The translations under genes were made by a program, and so were the position numbers. A DNA stretch of 64,000 nt from Lineus longissimus (taxonomy: Eukaryota; Nemertea; Pilidiophora; Heteronemertea; Lineidae): positions 5,892,001 through 5,956,000 of the forward strand of contig NC_088317.1 of NCBI RefSeq assembly GCF_910592395.1. Reading direction: 5' to 3'. The notes beneath the pieces are model-generated. The model saw only the letters and a program-made list of their open reading frames with translations, searched no databases and was not told where the DNA came from. Positions 34,319-46,294 of the stretch are shown here, piece by piece. Numbering within the stretch: position 1 is the stretch's first letter; the number at the start of each line of letters is the position of its first letter.

Positions 34319-37230
34319 TTACTTTCCAGATCGGAATTTCATTAGTTGTTTCAGCTCTGCTTCTTCTAGCCTCCTGTCAATTTCCTCATGAATAATCAGT
34401 TGCCTAGGCTCAAACAACGGATATTTTATTCGAATGCACTGTAGCTTCAAGTGGTAATATGTAGGTGTCTTTTGTCTCGGTGTAATCACTTCATTGGTTT
34501 CTGGGTGCATGTATGGTCGCACGTCACGATGTCTTACAACAAGGTAATTTCCTTTCTCCTTCTTCTTTGCATCATAAGACTTCCTGCAGCCAAAGCACAT
34601 CTTGATTAGGCCAACACAAAAACAAAGCTCAAAAGGGTGGTCGAAGTTACTTGATTTGTTGAAGCAAGCCAGAACGACAGCTCGATTACCTGTGTCAACA
34701 TCGTCAAGTGAGACAGACAGAGGTATCTGGGAAGTACCAGTGGATCCTGCAACTACATTTCGTTTGCGTCTTGGCTGGTCACCTTTCCGACTTGCTGTTT
34801 TTCTTTTCACTGCTGCTGATTTTCCAGTTGCCCCCGTTAAACTAACCCTATCTTGCTTTCGGTACCACTCTGTGAATCCATCCAGCTTTCCTGCCATGAT
34901 TGCACTTGCAACAACGTGTGAGCACACATTAAAAGTTACATATCCTTCACACTGGCAGACTACACGGCCACTTTGATAGAGTGAAACATATCTTGGTTCT
35001 CGCCCAGAAGTACTGCGTACGGAAAATGCCTCTGTCATGGCATTCGTAGTGGTTGGCGCTGGTAAAACGGATGTTGCCGAATTTAGAAGGCTTTGTACCT
35101 TCACCTCCAGTCCTTCTTGCTGAAGGTCGAATGGCAATGACACACTGTGGGAGACACTCACTGTGGGTTGACCACTCATTTCACTGTAACTTTCTGTCAT
35201 TGTCAAATTTCGTATTTTTTCTACGTATTTTCTTCTGTCTTCTGGAGTCATGTTCGCCCACACATCCGCATTGATTGTTAAATATGCAAATTCCTTCCTG
35301 AATTGGTATACCTGTGATCTGTTTATCACCGCCCTGACAAACTCTTCTTCCTGCTAAAGTGCAAGCTCTCGCATCCCATTTATGAATTTCGCCTCACCTG
35401 CCTGCTTATGATTCATTTTGTCTTTTATTCTCCTGTTGTTTATTTCCGAATCATTTGTGAAGTATTTTTGTGGAGGGTAGCCAAGACCAGCTCTCTGTCT
35501 TACACCTCTCAACATCGATCCCTTTATCTCGGCACTCCGATCCTTTAACCAACTGGTAAGAGCATCAGCTGTGTCACGGTCATAACATCCACGCCATTTG
35601 GCACTTAGTGATTCTAAAATCACGTCAAATTCCGCATCGTCTTCACAATCGAGAAGGCCTTGTACATACTTTCCCCCAAGATATTGTCCAAATACATCAT
35701 CGAGGAAAGTCTTATCGGAAATGTCTCGTCGCCTAAGAAAGTCTTTCGCATTGTCTTTGAAATGCTTAAAACATCGTAGGTGTTGGCACCCGTCTGCCAT
35801 GTGATCTTTCAATGCATTTATCAGGGCCTTTTCACCATCGGTCCCAACTGCCTTTGCATTTGAAAATTCTCTTTTAACGGAGGATGTTAGGTGTAAGAGT
35901 ACTTCAAAGATTTCCTGTGACTTTGAAACTGGTGGATGAGCATTTGACCAATGAATACAGGGTGTTTCCCGCCACGAATGGTCTCTAGAAGTCTATTTCG
36001 ATATGTCAGTGGGGTGACATTAAATTTGCCGTTGTTGAAGGTTGGATCAATGCTAAGAATGGAAAAGTCCATTTCGTCGTTTGTGAACTTCACAAGATCA
36101 TGAAATTGACTCTATAGACCAATAACTGCCATCGGTTCAGGAACAACGCAGTAACGGGGCACATAATCGGAAAGTTCCCTTTTTGCTGCAAATATCACTC
36201 TGGCAACCTCATCCTTTTCTTTCATTGAGAAGCCGGCCTCTGAATTTAATCTGGCAGCACGATTTACATTGTACACTTGCTCTCGTCCCCGGGGTAGCTT
36301 GGAGAGGTCTGCAGTGGAGTACAGTCCACCTGACTGACTAGCCATCTGAGAAATAACTTCCTTTGGCGGAGCGGATCTGCTTGCAGACTTAATCGATTCC
36401 AATACACTGTGTTTAGTCTTTGAATATGGATGCATTCTCTTCTTTGCGTTTTTTGATGGTGCAACTTCGATGGGATGCTCTTCTTCAGTGAAGAAGTACT
36501 GAATGATTGCAATGTTTTTGAAAATGTTGCCTTGGCTGTCCCGAATACAATATATTCGTCTACAGAAATCGGGATAGTCCCTGTGACAGTAGTATTTCTT
36601 GGAGACATGGTAATGGTGCCTTGAAGTAAGTTCAACAGCCTTTAGGGCAACTGAATGATGATATTGAGATTTAATGTAGTAGGTATGGGTTGGGTGACCA
36701 CGATCATCGTGAACGCCATTTTCATCAGCTGTCAGATCTTTCAAAGGGACACGGGCTACATCTACAAGAAAAACCGCATTTTCCTGTACTCTGATCGGTA
36801 CCTCCGTATTTATTAGGTTTGAATCAATATCACATGATTTCACAAGAACATTTATAATCTTATCGACATTGTATGGCTCTTTGGTTTTCTGAAATATAGG
36901 AAATGACCCAGACATAGGCCTACTTACAGATTGACTGCGCTCACCCTGCTCTCGAAACCTGTCTGTGCCATCTGATGATTCTGTGCAGTCATTGGGGCTG
37001 TCATCAGCATGGTCTGAATTCGTGTCTCTCTCAGATGATCCAGGTAGATATGTTTCAGATGTTGCAGGCATTTCTTGGGGTTCTGAGGTGTCCAGGTCAT
37101 CATCACTGCTAATCACTGCGAATGGATCCGATTTACTTTCTTTCTGTCGATGTCTGTGATCAAAATCGTAAATCATTAGGTAATCTGATGAAATACAATA
37201 CGGCAATCTCCTTTTTTGACTAGTCTCCAA
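34319..37230 (-). pseudogene. MULE (Mutator-like) transposase with SWIM zinc finger, nearly complete but interrupted
   Basis: Minus strand, about 960 codons. The N-terminal part (37,230-36,112) has an acidic Ser-rich linker and a HHYHVSKKYYCHRDYPDFCRRIYC cysteine/histidine block. The MULE catalytic region follows: MDFSILSIDPTFNNGKF, HPVFIGQMLIH, ALKDHMADGCQHLRCFKHFKDN. The C-terminal half has a SWIM finger, VCQCEGYVTFNVCSHV (CxC...CxH), and a CVGLIKMCFGC block. Defects: an in-frame TAG after AVIGL (about 36,110), a frameshift near 35,910, and an in-frame TAG after RELAL (about 35,351). Apart from these the reading is continuous. The first residue in the long frame is TTG; an ATG lies about 19 codons in. 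No terminal repeats were found. Confidence 0.88.
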
Positions 37231-38599
37231 CTTACATTTGAAGTTTTATGACAATCAATGAATTCATTAGAAATAACAAATTTATTTCAGCCTACCCTCC
37301 TAGCCGCTGATTTTTTGGGTACTTATGAATGCCACTCTACTAATACCCAGGTCATTTGCTCTTTCTCAAACAATGATACATGTACCTAGCACAATTCATG
37401 CATGCGTAACGTAAATGGTTTTAAGTCCAGGAGCAATTTGTAAAAAAAGAACAAACCTGCTTAGTTCAGTTTTGCGTGGCCTCTTCAAGGTATTACTGCA
37501 TCCATCAGGTCCATGGCTTGGTGCAAGTTTTCTGTTGAATTTGATTGAAGCATTGACATTGCTACCCGTAGAGCCTGTAAAATAGAATATTTGGTTTTAA
37601 GATTCTTTTGCTGTGTTCCGGATGCAGTTTGTTTTGAACGTTGATACTTCTCACAGGCAGCTAGGAATTCCCAGTTCAACTTAAACCATTGGAAGAAATA
37701 TCATAATCTACCCAATTACAAAAACTAACAGAATCCCATCGTAATCCAGTGGAATAAGACCGGGATCCCAATGTGATCTTGTCAGAAATAATGACTCAGC
37801 AACCATAGCAAAACCTTTCGATATACACAGTCAATCATTTGAATGAAAGGAGAACATTAAAAAAAACATTGTTTCACTAATCTTTTTCATTGGGAGAATT
37901 AAGTGATCAGAACTTAAAACCCTATTGTGACCCCTGAAGTCGAGACCCTGCACATTTTGTTTGCTTAAAACCTAGTGTAACCCAGCCTATGCATGGTCAA
38001 TCTCTAGAAGGAGTTCATCACAGATCTGGACTTCCTCTCTTATTGTGTAGATTCAGCAGGTTTAAAACATCCATACCAATCTCAATACTTGCAAGTTACA
38101 ATATCCTCTAAACATTTAAAGAGGAATCAAATTTTGTTTCTTCATGATTTTTGTGACTTCTTTCAAATTCCACTTGGACCAGAACGAGGCTTCACTGGTG
38201 TCTAATTCTACTTCAAGGACACACTGACCGTGGTACTAGTAAGTAAAACCCCGTATTTATCCCTTAACGAATGCTGATTGGCTGGTTGGCAAAGAGTTTG
38301 GGAAAATGTGCTGCTGTAAGATGGGTTATTGCACTTGCACATCTATTTACCACATAATTGCATGATTGGTCCAAGGACCATGTGCAGTTCACACACTAAA
38401 TTAACATGCAGCGATCGGGAGAATTGAAACAAGCACCACCTGCACACAGATAATCGCGACCATGCATGCATGTACCATGCATTATGAGTGACATTATGAC
38501 TGACCTGGCCTTGCCTAGTGTCAGAAATAGGAAAATAGGTATAGTTCTAACAACAATGAATACATCTGAACAAACAGCGTACCCCTTTACCAGTCCCGG
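37231..38599. other. Upstream of the MULE; no firm feature
   Basis: A 64-codon minus-strand frame at 37485-37679 (WEFLAACEKYQRSKQ..., ending AMDLMDAVIP) is followed by a possible donor CAG|GTTTGT and could be a further 5' exon of the MULE gene, but the acceptor at 37,231 is weak. Otherwise nothing is recognised. Confidence 0.35.
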
Positions 38600-38771
38600 T
38601 GTAACATATGTGGTTGTTTCCCATGTGTCAGTGTTTCCAAACAATAGGCAGCTAGAGAGACCATGACTTTTCAATAGGGGGGATACACAGAAAAACTCGT
38701 CAATCTATTTTTGAGCGTTCCCAAACAATGAGGGGAAACACTCAAAAACAGAAACACTCAAAAACATTACA
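38600..38771 (+). mobile_element. 172-bp MITE with TGTAAC ends and CCGG flanks, copy 1
   Basis: TGTAAC...(A)TTACA ends with CCGG on both sides (38596-38599, 38772-38775). The internal text (AGGCAGCTAGAGAGACCATG, GGGGGGATACACAGAAAAAC, GAGGGGAAACACTC) is repeated in reverse orientation at 40517-40688. Both copies are exactly 172 bp. Confidence 0.9.
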
Positions 38772-38775
38772 CCGG

Positions 38776-40210
38776 CCATCATATTAAAGGAAACATACAG
38801 TGAAACGCTTATAAAAACGGGGAGTTTTGAACGGCCCGGTTAAGACCTAAGGCGGGAATAAGCTTTCATTAGTTTCGAATTTCCCTCGGGTTGCCTATAT
38901 GAGTTGCATATGAAGTCATCACCAATTTAGTTCTTTTTACCACGTTAAGCTAGTCTTTCTTCAACGTGATATTTCAACAATTTGCTTTGATAATGAAAAG
39001 CGACTTTGATCCGAAACATACCCTGAAATAGAGCTTGGTCGATTTAGGCTCCTAAAAATCAATGGCGTGTGAATTTCTCGACCGAAACACAGGCAGTGTT
39101 TTAAAAATTCACCACAAATGCCTACGCAGCAGCCAAACTGAGAACATCATCAATTACTCAAAATGTATGGAAAAACTATTTTATTTGCATTTTGGTTTGA
39201 GCAGATTAAAATTAATAGGACTCTAGTATATAGAGGAGACATACAATGAAGAACTCTGATTTTCAATTGGTCGGAGACTTATGTTAAAGCCCCAAACGAG
39301 GAAAGCTTGATATTTTTCTGGGAAACTCTGTGACAGGAAGTTAGGAATCCGGAAAGTCTTCAAATCGATACTTCTTCTATAGGGTGCAGATTATATTGTA
39401 CATCTCATTTTTGGGGGGTCGAAACTTAGTTATGTTAATTTTTTCAATGACGACCTAAAATAATTCAAGAAGAAATAGCAGCACTACAAGCATTTGATTG
39501 TCTCTCCTGCAAATGACGCCCATTAATCACAAAATGTACCTTTTTCGTTTTTCCGGTAGTAGATAGGGGCATAACCCTTCTCCAGCAGTCAATTGTTATA
39601 CATTTTGACGATGAGAAGGTAGAGTATTGTTTTGAGATACTATATTCCAAATAACATTTCATATGCTTCCCGCAAAAATGGGTGCTCAATGAAATATACA
39701 TACGTATGTAGCAAATTGAACTGATTATTGTAGCGCAGCAAAGAGACAGTAATTCTGCTGAAGCTTCGATGCCGTCATAGTTATATATTAAGGCAAGTCA
39801 TATTGTTTTAAACTGTTCACAAATATTTTTTATTGTTTGAATGAAAATAAATCTAAGAGAGACATCCAGGATGATTTCAGTTTAGTATTCTAAGTCGAGG
39901 ACAGCTTGAAGTTTCGCTTGCCGGAAGCATAGAAAGTCAAAGAAGAAATATTTCCGGATTCGGCATTTTCAAGGTGCATCTTTCTTTGGGATGTGGCATG
40001 ATCTTTGAGTTATATGGTCATGAAATTTTTCGAACTAACTGAAAACATTGCGATTTTCCTCCGTTGATAAAAAGTTTTTGCTGGTCCAGGATACAAGGTC
40101 GCACATGTACAATCATGGTTATCAATCCTTATACATGTATTATCAAAAAGTCTTAGCTTTGTCGGATCAACCCATTCCAATACGTCGGGCTTTGGTTGTC
40201 CCAATATAGT
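38776..40210. other. Intergenic, nothing recognised
   Basis: A+T-rich; short frames on both strands without domains. Confidence 0.5.
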
Positions 40211-41150
40211 AATGCGTTTTTCTTGCCGCCGTGTTATACATGTCATCCTCGTGAATACCGGTATCGGGTGCCATTTTGAAGAGGCCTCTTGGAGTGCCAT
40301 ATATTGAATGTATCATAATTGGTTATTCATACTCCATGAACAGTGTTATTTAAATGTTATTGTATGCACATGTCGTCACAGTCATTGGCTGAAGATCTGT
40401 AAGCCTCACCAGCGGGTATTTCTAATGTTTTGTTAGTCAATGATCCAGGGATGCGGTAATGTGGTAATGCGTTTTTGTCGCCGCCGTGTTATACAGGTTG
40501 TCCTCGTGAATACCGGTGTAATGTTTTTGAGTGTTTCTGTTTTTGAGAGTTTCCCCTCATTGTTTGGGAACGCTCAAAAATAGATTAACGAGTTTTTCTG
40601 TGTATCCCCCCTATTGAAAAGTCATGGTCTCTCTAGCTGCCTATTGTTTGGAAACACTGAAACATGGGGAACAACCACAGATGTTACACCGGTATCGGGT
40701 GCCATTTTGAAGATGCCTCTTGGGGTGCCATATATTGAATGTATCATAATTGGCTATTTATACTCCATGAACAGTGTTATTTAAATGTTATTGTATGCAC
40801 ATGTCGTCACAGTCATTGGCTAAAGATCTGTAAGCCTCACCAGCGGGTATTTCTAATGTTTTGTTAGTCAATGATCCAGGGATGCGGTAATGCGGTAATG
40901 CGTTTTTGTCGCCGCCGTGTGATACAGGTTGTCCTCGTGAATACCGGTATCGGGTGCCATTTTGAAGAGGTCTCTTGGGGTGCCATATATTGAATGTATC
41001 ATAATTGGCTATACTCCATGAACAGTGTTATTTAAATGTTATTGTATGCACATGTCGTCACAGTCATCGGCTAAATATCTGCAAGCCTCACCAGCGGGTA
41101 CATGTATTTCTAATGTTTTGTTAGTCAATGTTCCAGGGCGGTATGGGAAG
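40211..41150. repeat. Three tandem copies of a 255-bp unit, one carrying a MITE
   Basis: Units start AATGCGTTTTT at 40211, 40466 and 40897 and include CCTCGTGAATACCGGTATCG, GTGCCATATATTGAATG and TCACCAGCGGGTA. Unit 1 is 255 bp. Unit 2 is 431 bp because the 172-bp MITE is inserted at its CCGG. Unit 3 lacks the MITE and fades near 41,150. Confidence 0.93.
40517..40688 (-). mobile_element. 172-bp MITE with TGTAA ends, copy 2, inside the tandem array
   Basis: Reverse orientation relative to copy 1 at 38600. CCGG flanks both ends (40513-40516 and 40689-40692). The neighbouring units have the uninterrupted site ATACCGGTAT. The length difference between filled and empty units, 176 bp, equals 172 plus a 4-bp duplication, which fixes the duplication as CCGG. 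Confidence 0.93.
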
Positions 41151-44100
41151 CGGCGCTTTGCAGATTGTGCATGAAATGTATGGTCCTACTTTTATAATAC
41201 AAAAAGGACAGGCTACCGTTATTCACGACGACATCCCGTATTGTGAACATGGTTCTGACGAGGTTCTGACTGTTGAGGCGACACATTGCGCTCCTCAAAC
41301 TATACTACAGGGTTGCCCAGAAAATTTTCCCCTTACATAATGGACACACAATAGAAGTCTTTTGTGGAAGGGAAGAGTTTTACGGCAGCCCTGTAGTAAG
41401 TATAGTTGGGGTTTAAGCTTCTGATATCTTTTTTGTCTATTATCTTCGGTGTGGTCGGCTCATAGGATCGGAAATAAAAAAAGTAAACTAGTTCATCTCC
41501 ACCACCAATAATTTTAATCGGCACCAATAAGTGTTAATGCATTAATAGTTTTAACAGTGTTTTTAATTGTCTTTCTGTATTTTTAAGCTGATAGGTGTAT
41601 ATAAACCTGTATCACTTGTAAAGCGCCCATGACAACTAATTTGAAAGTGGTGCTATCTAACATATTATCATTCATTATTACCATCTAGATTTGAGTAAAA
41701 TAGGTCTGAATGTCAAAATACAGGATTTGATCAAATTTCTACCAATTTTAATGCAAAACCTGTCAAGTGATACATTTTAGTGGGTCTGTATTTTCTTAAA
41801 GATTTATTGTTGAACTGTTCGTACCTGACGATGACCACGAGTTTTTTATCGATACAAGCGCGAATAAAAGTTCTCGCAGCTGATAAGAATATGGCCCCGT
41901 TATTAATACATGTAACTGGTTCCTTCAAACGCCTGTGATGTGTGATTGAATCCAGTGATGGTAACACTGGAAAGCTAGTATAGCTTCCGCTTCCTTATGC
42001 AACTATAAAAAAAGTCATCGCACTCATTATATGATAGTGCGAGACCAATCATTGAAACATCCTGTATAATGATTAACGGTTGACAATGTATATGGTAATA
42101 TGTTTTCCTTGATAGAAAAATGTCCTAACGGTTGATATGCACATGTCGAAATAATGATTTTATCAATTTAAATTAGGCCTCCCTGAACTGACGAGTTCTG
42201 ATATTCAATCAATTACCAAATACTCTCCAGCTTCGCTTCGAAAACTTGGAACGATTCTTCATCGCAACTTCAACTTCGGTCGCAGCCAGTTGACCTTGAC
42301 CCGACTCGTTCGTCTCCACGTGTAACTTCAATCACTATTTTTCTATCCAAACATTCCGAAATACCAAACTCCAGTTTTGAACGCTATCCGTATTTCAATG
42401 TCAAACATAAGTTCACTTAAAGTTCAAATTCACACTTTTTTACAACACTCGAAAGTCCAAAGTTCACGCGAAGGCCGAAACGTAATCGACCGCAATATTA
42501 GACCCTTGCGGAGGGTTCTCTCTAATAGAGGGCTTTGGTTTAATTTTGCGCCTTTTGGCTACAACATTTTATACAATACGAACACTATAACAATTGGCCA
42601 TTACTACACAAGACCAAGCAACATGAAACATCTTTTTGTTTGGTGCTATTTTGATACTTTAAAATTATATAAAATCCGGATACTAGGATACCTTGGCCCA
42701 GAATTTAACAACTTCAAGGAATTACAACGGACTCCCTCCCGCAAATATATCAGCTAAATGTAACGTTCTTTTTCCAAAATAAATCCCCAGCTAATCCAGA
42801 CCACACAAATAATTTACAGACCTAGCTGTGCTATAAGGTTGAATCCACAAGGGATGTCAACAACCCAAGTATCCCCGGGATTTACACTATCTATTATCAA
42901 GGAAGTAATAAACAAACAACATTGTGGAATCTGAATCAACTGCAAAGTACTGGTATACTGATATACTCTGGTATCTGACCCACAATTACATTCTATGCCG
43001 AGCAGAAACAAGTAAGGGTCTATAGAAGGCCATTGTCTAAGCTGATAGACAGCAGTGAAGTACAACCTAACCAAGAATCAAGAATAAATTGCCCGAAACA
43101 AGCACCCACACAGTGTAGGCAAGTGCTGACCTAAATTCCAAATCCAGGAAGCCAGGAAGTAGACGTCACGCGCACACGTGACCAACTGGGAAACCCGAAA
43201 TCCAAGGTCGAGGTCACCAAAGTGACGGAACTAACCGAACATCAACGAAGTGTACAAATACAAAAATCTCACATATACACTACTATACATCATGTATATA
43301 CATGCACTCCGTCCAACTAACCTATAACATTGAACAACAAGTTCACGATATACAAAGAACTAGGCCTATGTGGTGGAACCAGCTAAAACGCCAAGTCACG
43401 ACACAAATCTATTCAAGATGGCAGCTGCAAAGGCGGGAAAATACTTCGTCAACAACACACCTAAAAAATGATTAACAAAGTCAAACCTTGGAGCGCTCCA
43501 AAGAATCTTGATAAGTCTATCCAAATGAAACTACGAACATTACGAAGGGAAAGTTGAACGAAAGCAGATAAAACTCGGCTAAAAAAACGAACCACCACAC
43601 AAGTCAGCAAGAATACGAATGGCCCCGAAACAAGGTCACACGACACGATTACGACTTCTTCTCGTTATTCATCTCGCAATCGCGAGACCTCAGATAACTC
43701 GTCTGCTATACTCTAATTTTGCTTGAACACTCCCCCCACCCCCTCACCCCCAATTCGGCAGGTGTGTTTACACCCCAAATCAAATATTTCGACATGTTGT
43801 CACTGCAAGTATTGCAAAGATGGTCAAAGATCCACTTCATTACCAATCATTACCAATAACAAATTTACTAAGTATGCCTTAATGATCGACAAGGCAGAGG
43901 TGTTAATGCTATAAGATACACACTTCGACACTCGCATCAACAGGTGTCCTCTCTCCTTTAAGCTCCTAAGAAGTCATTAACGACGACAAGAAAACTATTA
44001 CCATTTTGATAAAAAATGTCCCAAAGTAGATATCGCATCGCATATCATAGCAATCCTTCTTACTCAAGGGCACACGCCACAGCAAAGGTATGGTATTTCC

Positions 44101-44803
44101 AATTTCTGAATCTTTAGCTATTGGAGTCTGAATATGAGCTTAGGCGTCTCGGATGATCAAATCATCACGATTAGGAAATACTAGGTTCGGTGCCAACACA
44201 TACTACGAATTTCCTAACGGACTAATCTGATTTCTTTTATTTGAAAGACTCTGAAACCTAGCCTAATCAGGCAAATCAGCTACGTAAATATCACTCTCGA
44301 TATTACCTTTGGCTATTTTTGCCGAAGTCAACAAACAGTGAAAAGAAACTATATATCGCGATATTCATGATTTTTATACCTGTCCAGACGCTTATAATTC
44401 AGGCATGATTTGCATCGGGCCGGAAATCAATTGGCCTTGTAAAATTATAACACTGCTTCTCATCCGCCCGCCTCGATTTTGGCGGCTGCCCGAAGATATT
44501 TTACATTTTGCCACTAATTCAATATGTTCCACATCAGACTACACGTGCTAGTGCTGACAGTTATTCCGTTAAGAATGTAAGGTAATTTTTTTAGTGTGTA
44601 TTGGAGGGAGGCATCCTTGGCTGAGCCATGTCTGACAATCGATCATTTTATGCTCTCAGATTCGCCTGGTGTGCTGCCCCCTTTACCGATTTGCCGGTAG
44701 ATAAACAACATGGCATCAACTTATAGACCGGGCTAATAAGCTGTAAGCCTTCTACTGTAGTAGCAACCTCGGGAAAGGACGCGCACTGTGTGAATTGAGC
44801 AAT
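41151..44803. other. Intergenic, no gene recognised
   Basis: Around 41,580-41,650 the text TAAAGCGCCCATGAC...GGTGCTAT resembles a LINE 3' end. The rest, including 42,170-43,700, shows only short frames without domains. Nothing else is supported. Confidence 0.45.
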
Positions 44804-45242
44804 GAGACAAGACCACCATTGAATATTCAGAGGTTGGAGGTTCCAGACCTATCAATTAGACGCGTGCATGTTTTTAACTGTCAAGTACATATTTGGAGAG
44901 GTATTGAAAAATATTTTCTGTGGCAAGTCTACCGATAAAAGAAATTATTTGAAATTTTTTTTTGAATTTTGCTATTAAATTTGGCAATAGGGGGCATGTT
45001 TTGAGATTTTTCTGCCAGTTGGCTGAAAAGAGTGGAAATATCAACGTCTGTCCAATTTGTCGACTATCAACAAATTTCCGTTGTCAACTACCAGTTCACT
45101 TTTCACCATTTACTTGCACGACTGTCCGGAATAACAATCTAAATTTCAGATTCAAAACCGCACGCATTATTTGATGCGTCGCGGTCAAACATTGATAATT
45201 TAACTGCTAAAAGGCTTAAAAAATCAATTGTGGTCTTGTCTC
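44804..45242. mobile_element. About 440-bp MITE, copy 2 (GAGACAAGACCAC inverted ends)
   Basis: Collinear with the element at 18746-19189 from GAGACAAGACCACCATTGA to CAATTGTGGTCTTGTCTC, with scattered differences. No clean target duplication. The text just outside the right end (CCAGGGTCTAGTGGTGCAGC and beyond) is the reverse complement of what lies outside the left end of copy 1. Confidence 0.8.
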
Positions 45243-45347
45243 GGGTATCCAGGGTCTAGTGGTGCAGCCATTTTGAATGCTAATCAAGTAGACCCCGGAT
45301 ATAGAGATTGCGGTATTCACGAGGACGATCTGTTATATGGCCGGGGT

Positions 45348-46294
45348 CCAAGGAGGATACCGCGGTGACGTCACGGCTTTTTCCAAGATGGCGCTGCATA
45401 TTGTAAACAAACTCGATCCACGGCCAAGGGAAAATCAAGTCATCAAAAAAGTTAGATTTTTCGCATCAAATCAGAGTTATTAGTACTTTTCTGCTATGAA
45501 ATAAGTCTTCAGACAATAAGCTATCATTTGAATAATGAAAAGTGCTGTTTTGATGGGGAAAAATAGGGTTTTTTAAACCAAATAGCCGGGCACCGATCTT
45601 CCAAAATTAGCGATGGTTTCAAAACAGTCTCCCAGATATGGGGCAATCTCTTCATTATCATAATGGGATTTGGAGTCATGTTTACAGATTTTACAAGTTC
45701 GAGACCTGTAATACCTAAAACTCGCATAGATCCCCATAGATCCCCTCTATTTGTCGAGTTAGCGCCCCTGTAAGATCATGCATTTTCGGACACTAGAACG
45801 AAATCTTCCTGCGGATATCGCGGTTTCGGTGATGATTTAAGGAGAAATTGACTGTTCTTAGAGTTGTATGTGACAGAAATGAGTTCATACTTCATGAATA
45901 CATGAATATATTATGATATGGGCGAGCTTCTAAGTCAAAACAATAACAAACTCAACTGCATCTCTACTGTATATTGCGTAGTGCATTGATTAGTGTATTT
46001 CGTAGTGTATTTTAGCGGAGACATTATTTCCGCACTTTGGCCACGCCAAACGTCTTTTTTATTCGTGGAAGTTAATCTGCTCTGTAAATTTTATTTTACA
46101 CAGGAAGAATCCATACTAGGTATTGCAATATTTCATGTCTATTGGTGTTTTTGTGTACAGGAGCGCTCCAGACAGTGAGACGTGGAGATGTGTTCTGTGC
46201 TGGTGCTGTCAGTAGACTGAATCTGATTGGCCATAGCGATCACTAATATGGGTCGGGATCACGTGATGTGACGTCACCGCGGTATCCTCCTTGG
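45348..46294. mobile_element. 947-bp DNA element, CCAAGGAGGATACCGCGG inverted ends
   Basis: Ends CCAAGGAGGATACCGCGGTG...CACCGCGGTATCCTCCTTGG; the repeat extends through GACGTCAC. CCGGGGT stands directly outside both ends (45341-45347, 46295-46301); moving the boundary one base gives a 9-bp GCCGGGGTC duplication, so 7 or 9 bp. No transposase is visible. It is probably a non-autonomous member of a superfamily making 7-9 bp duplications, which I cannot name with confidence. Confidence 0.85.
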
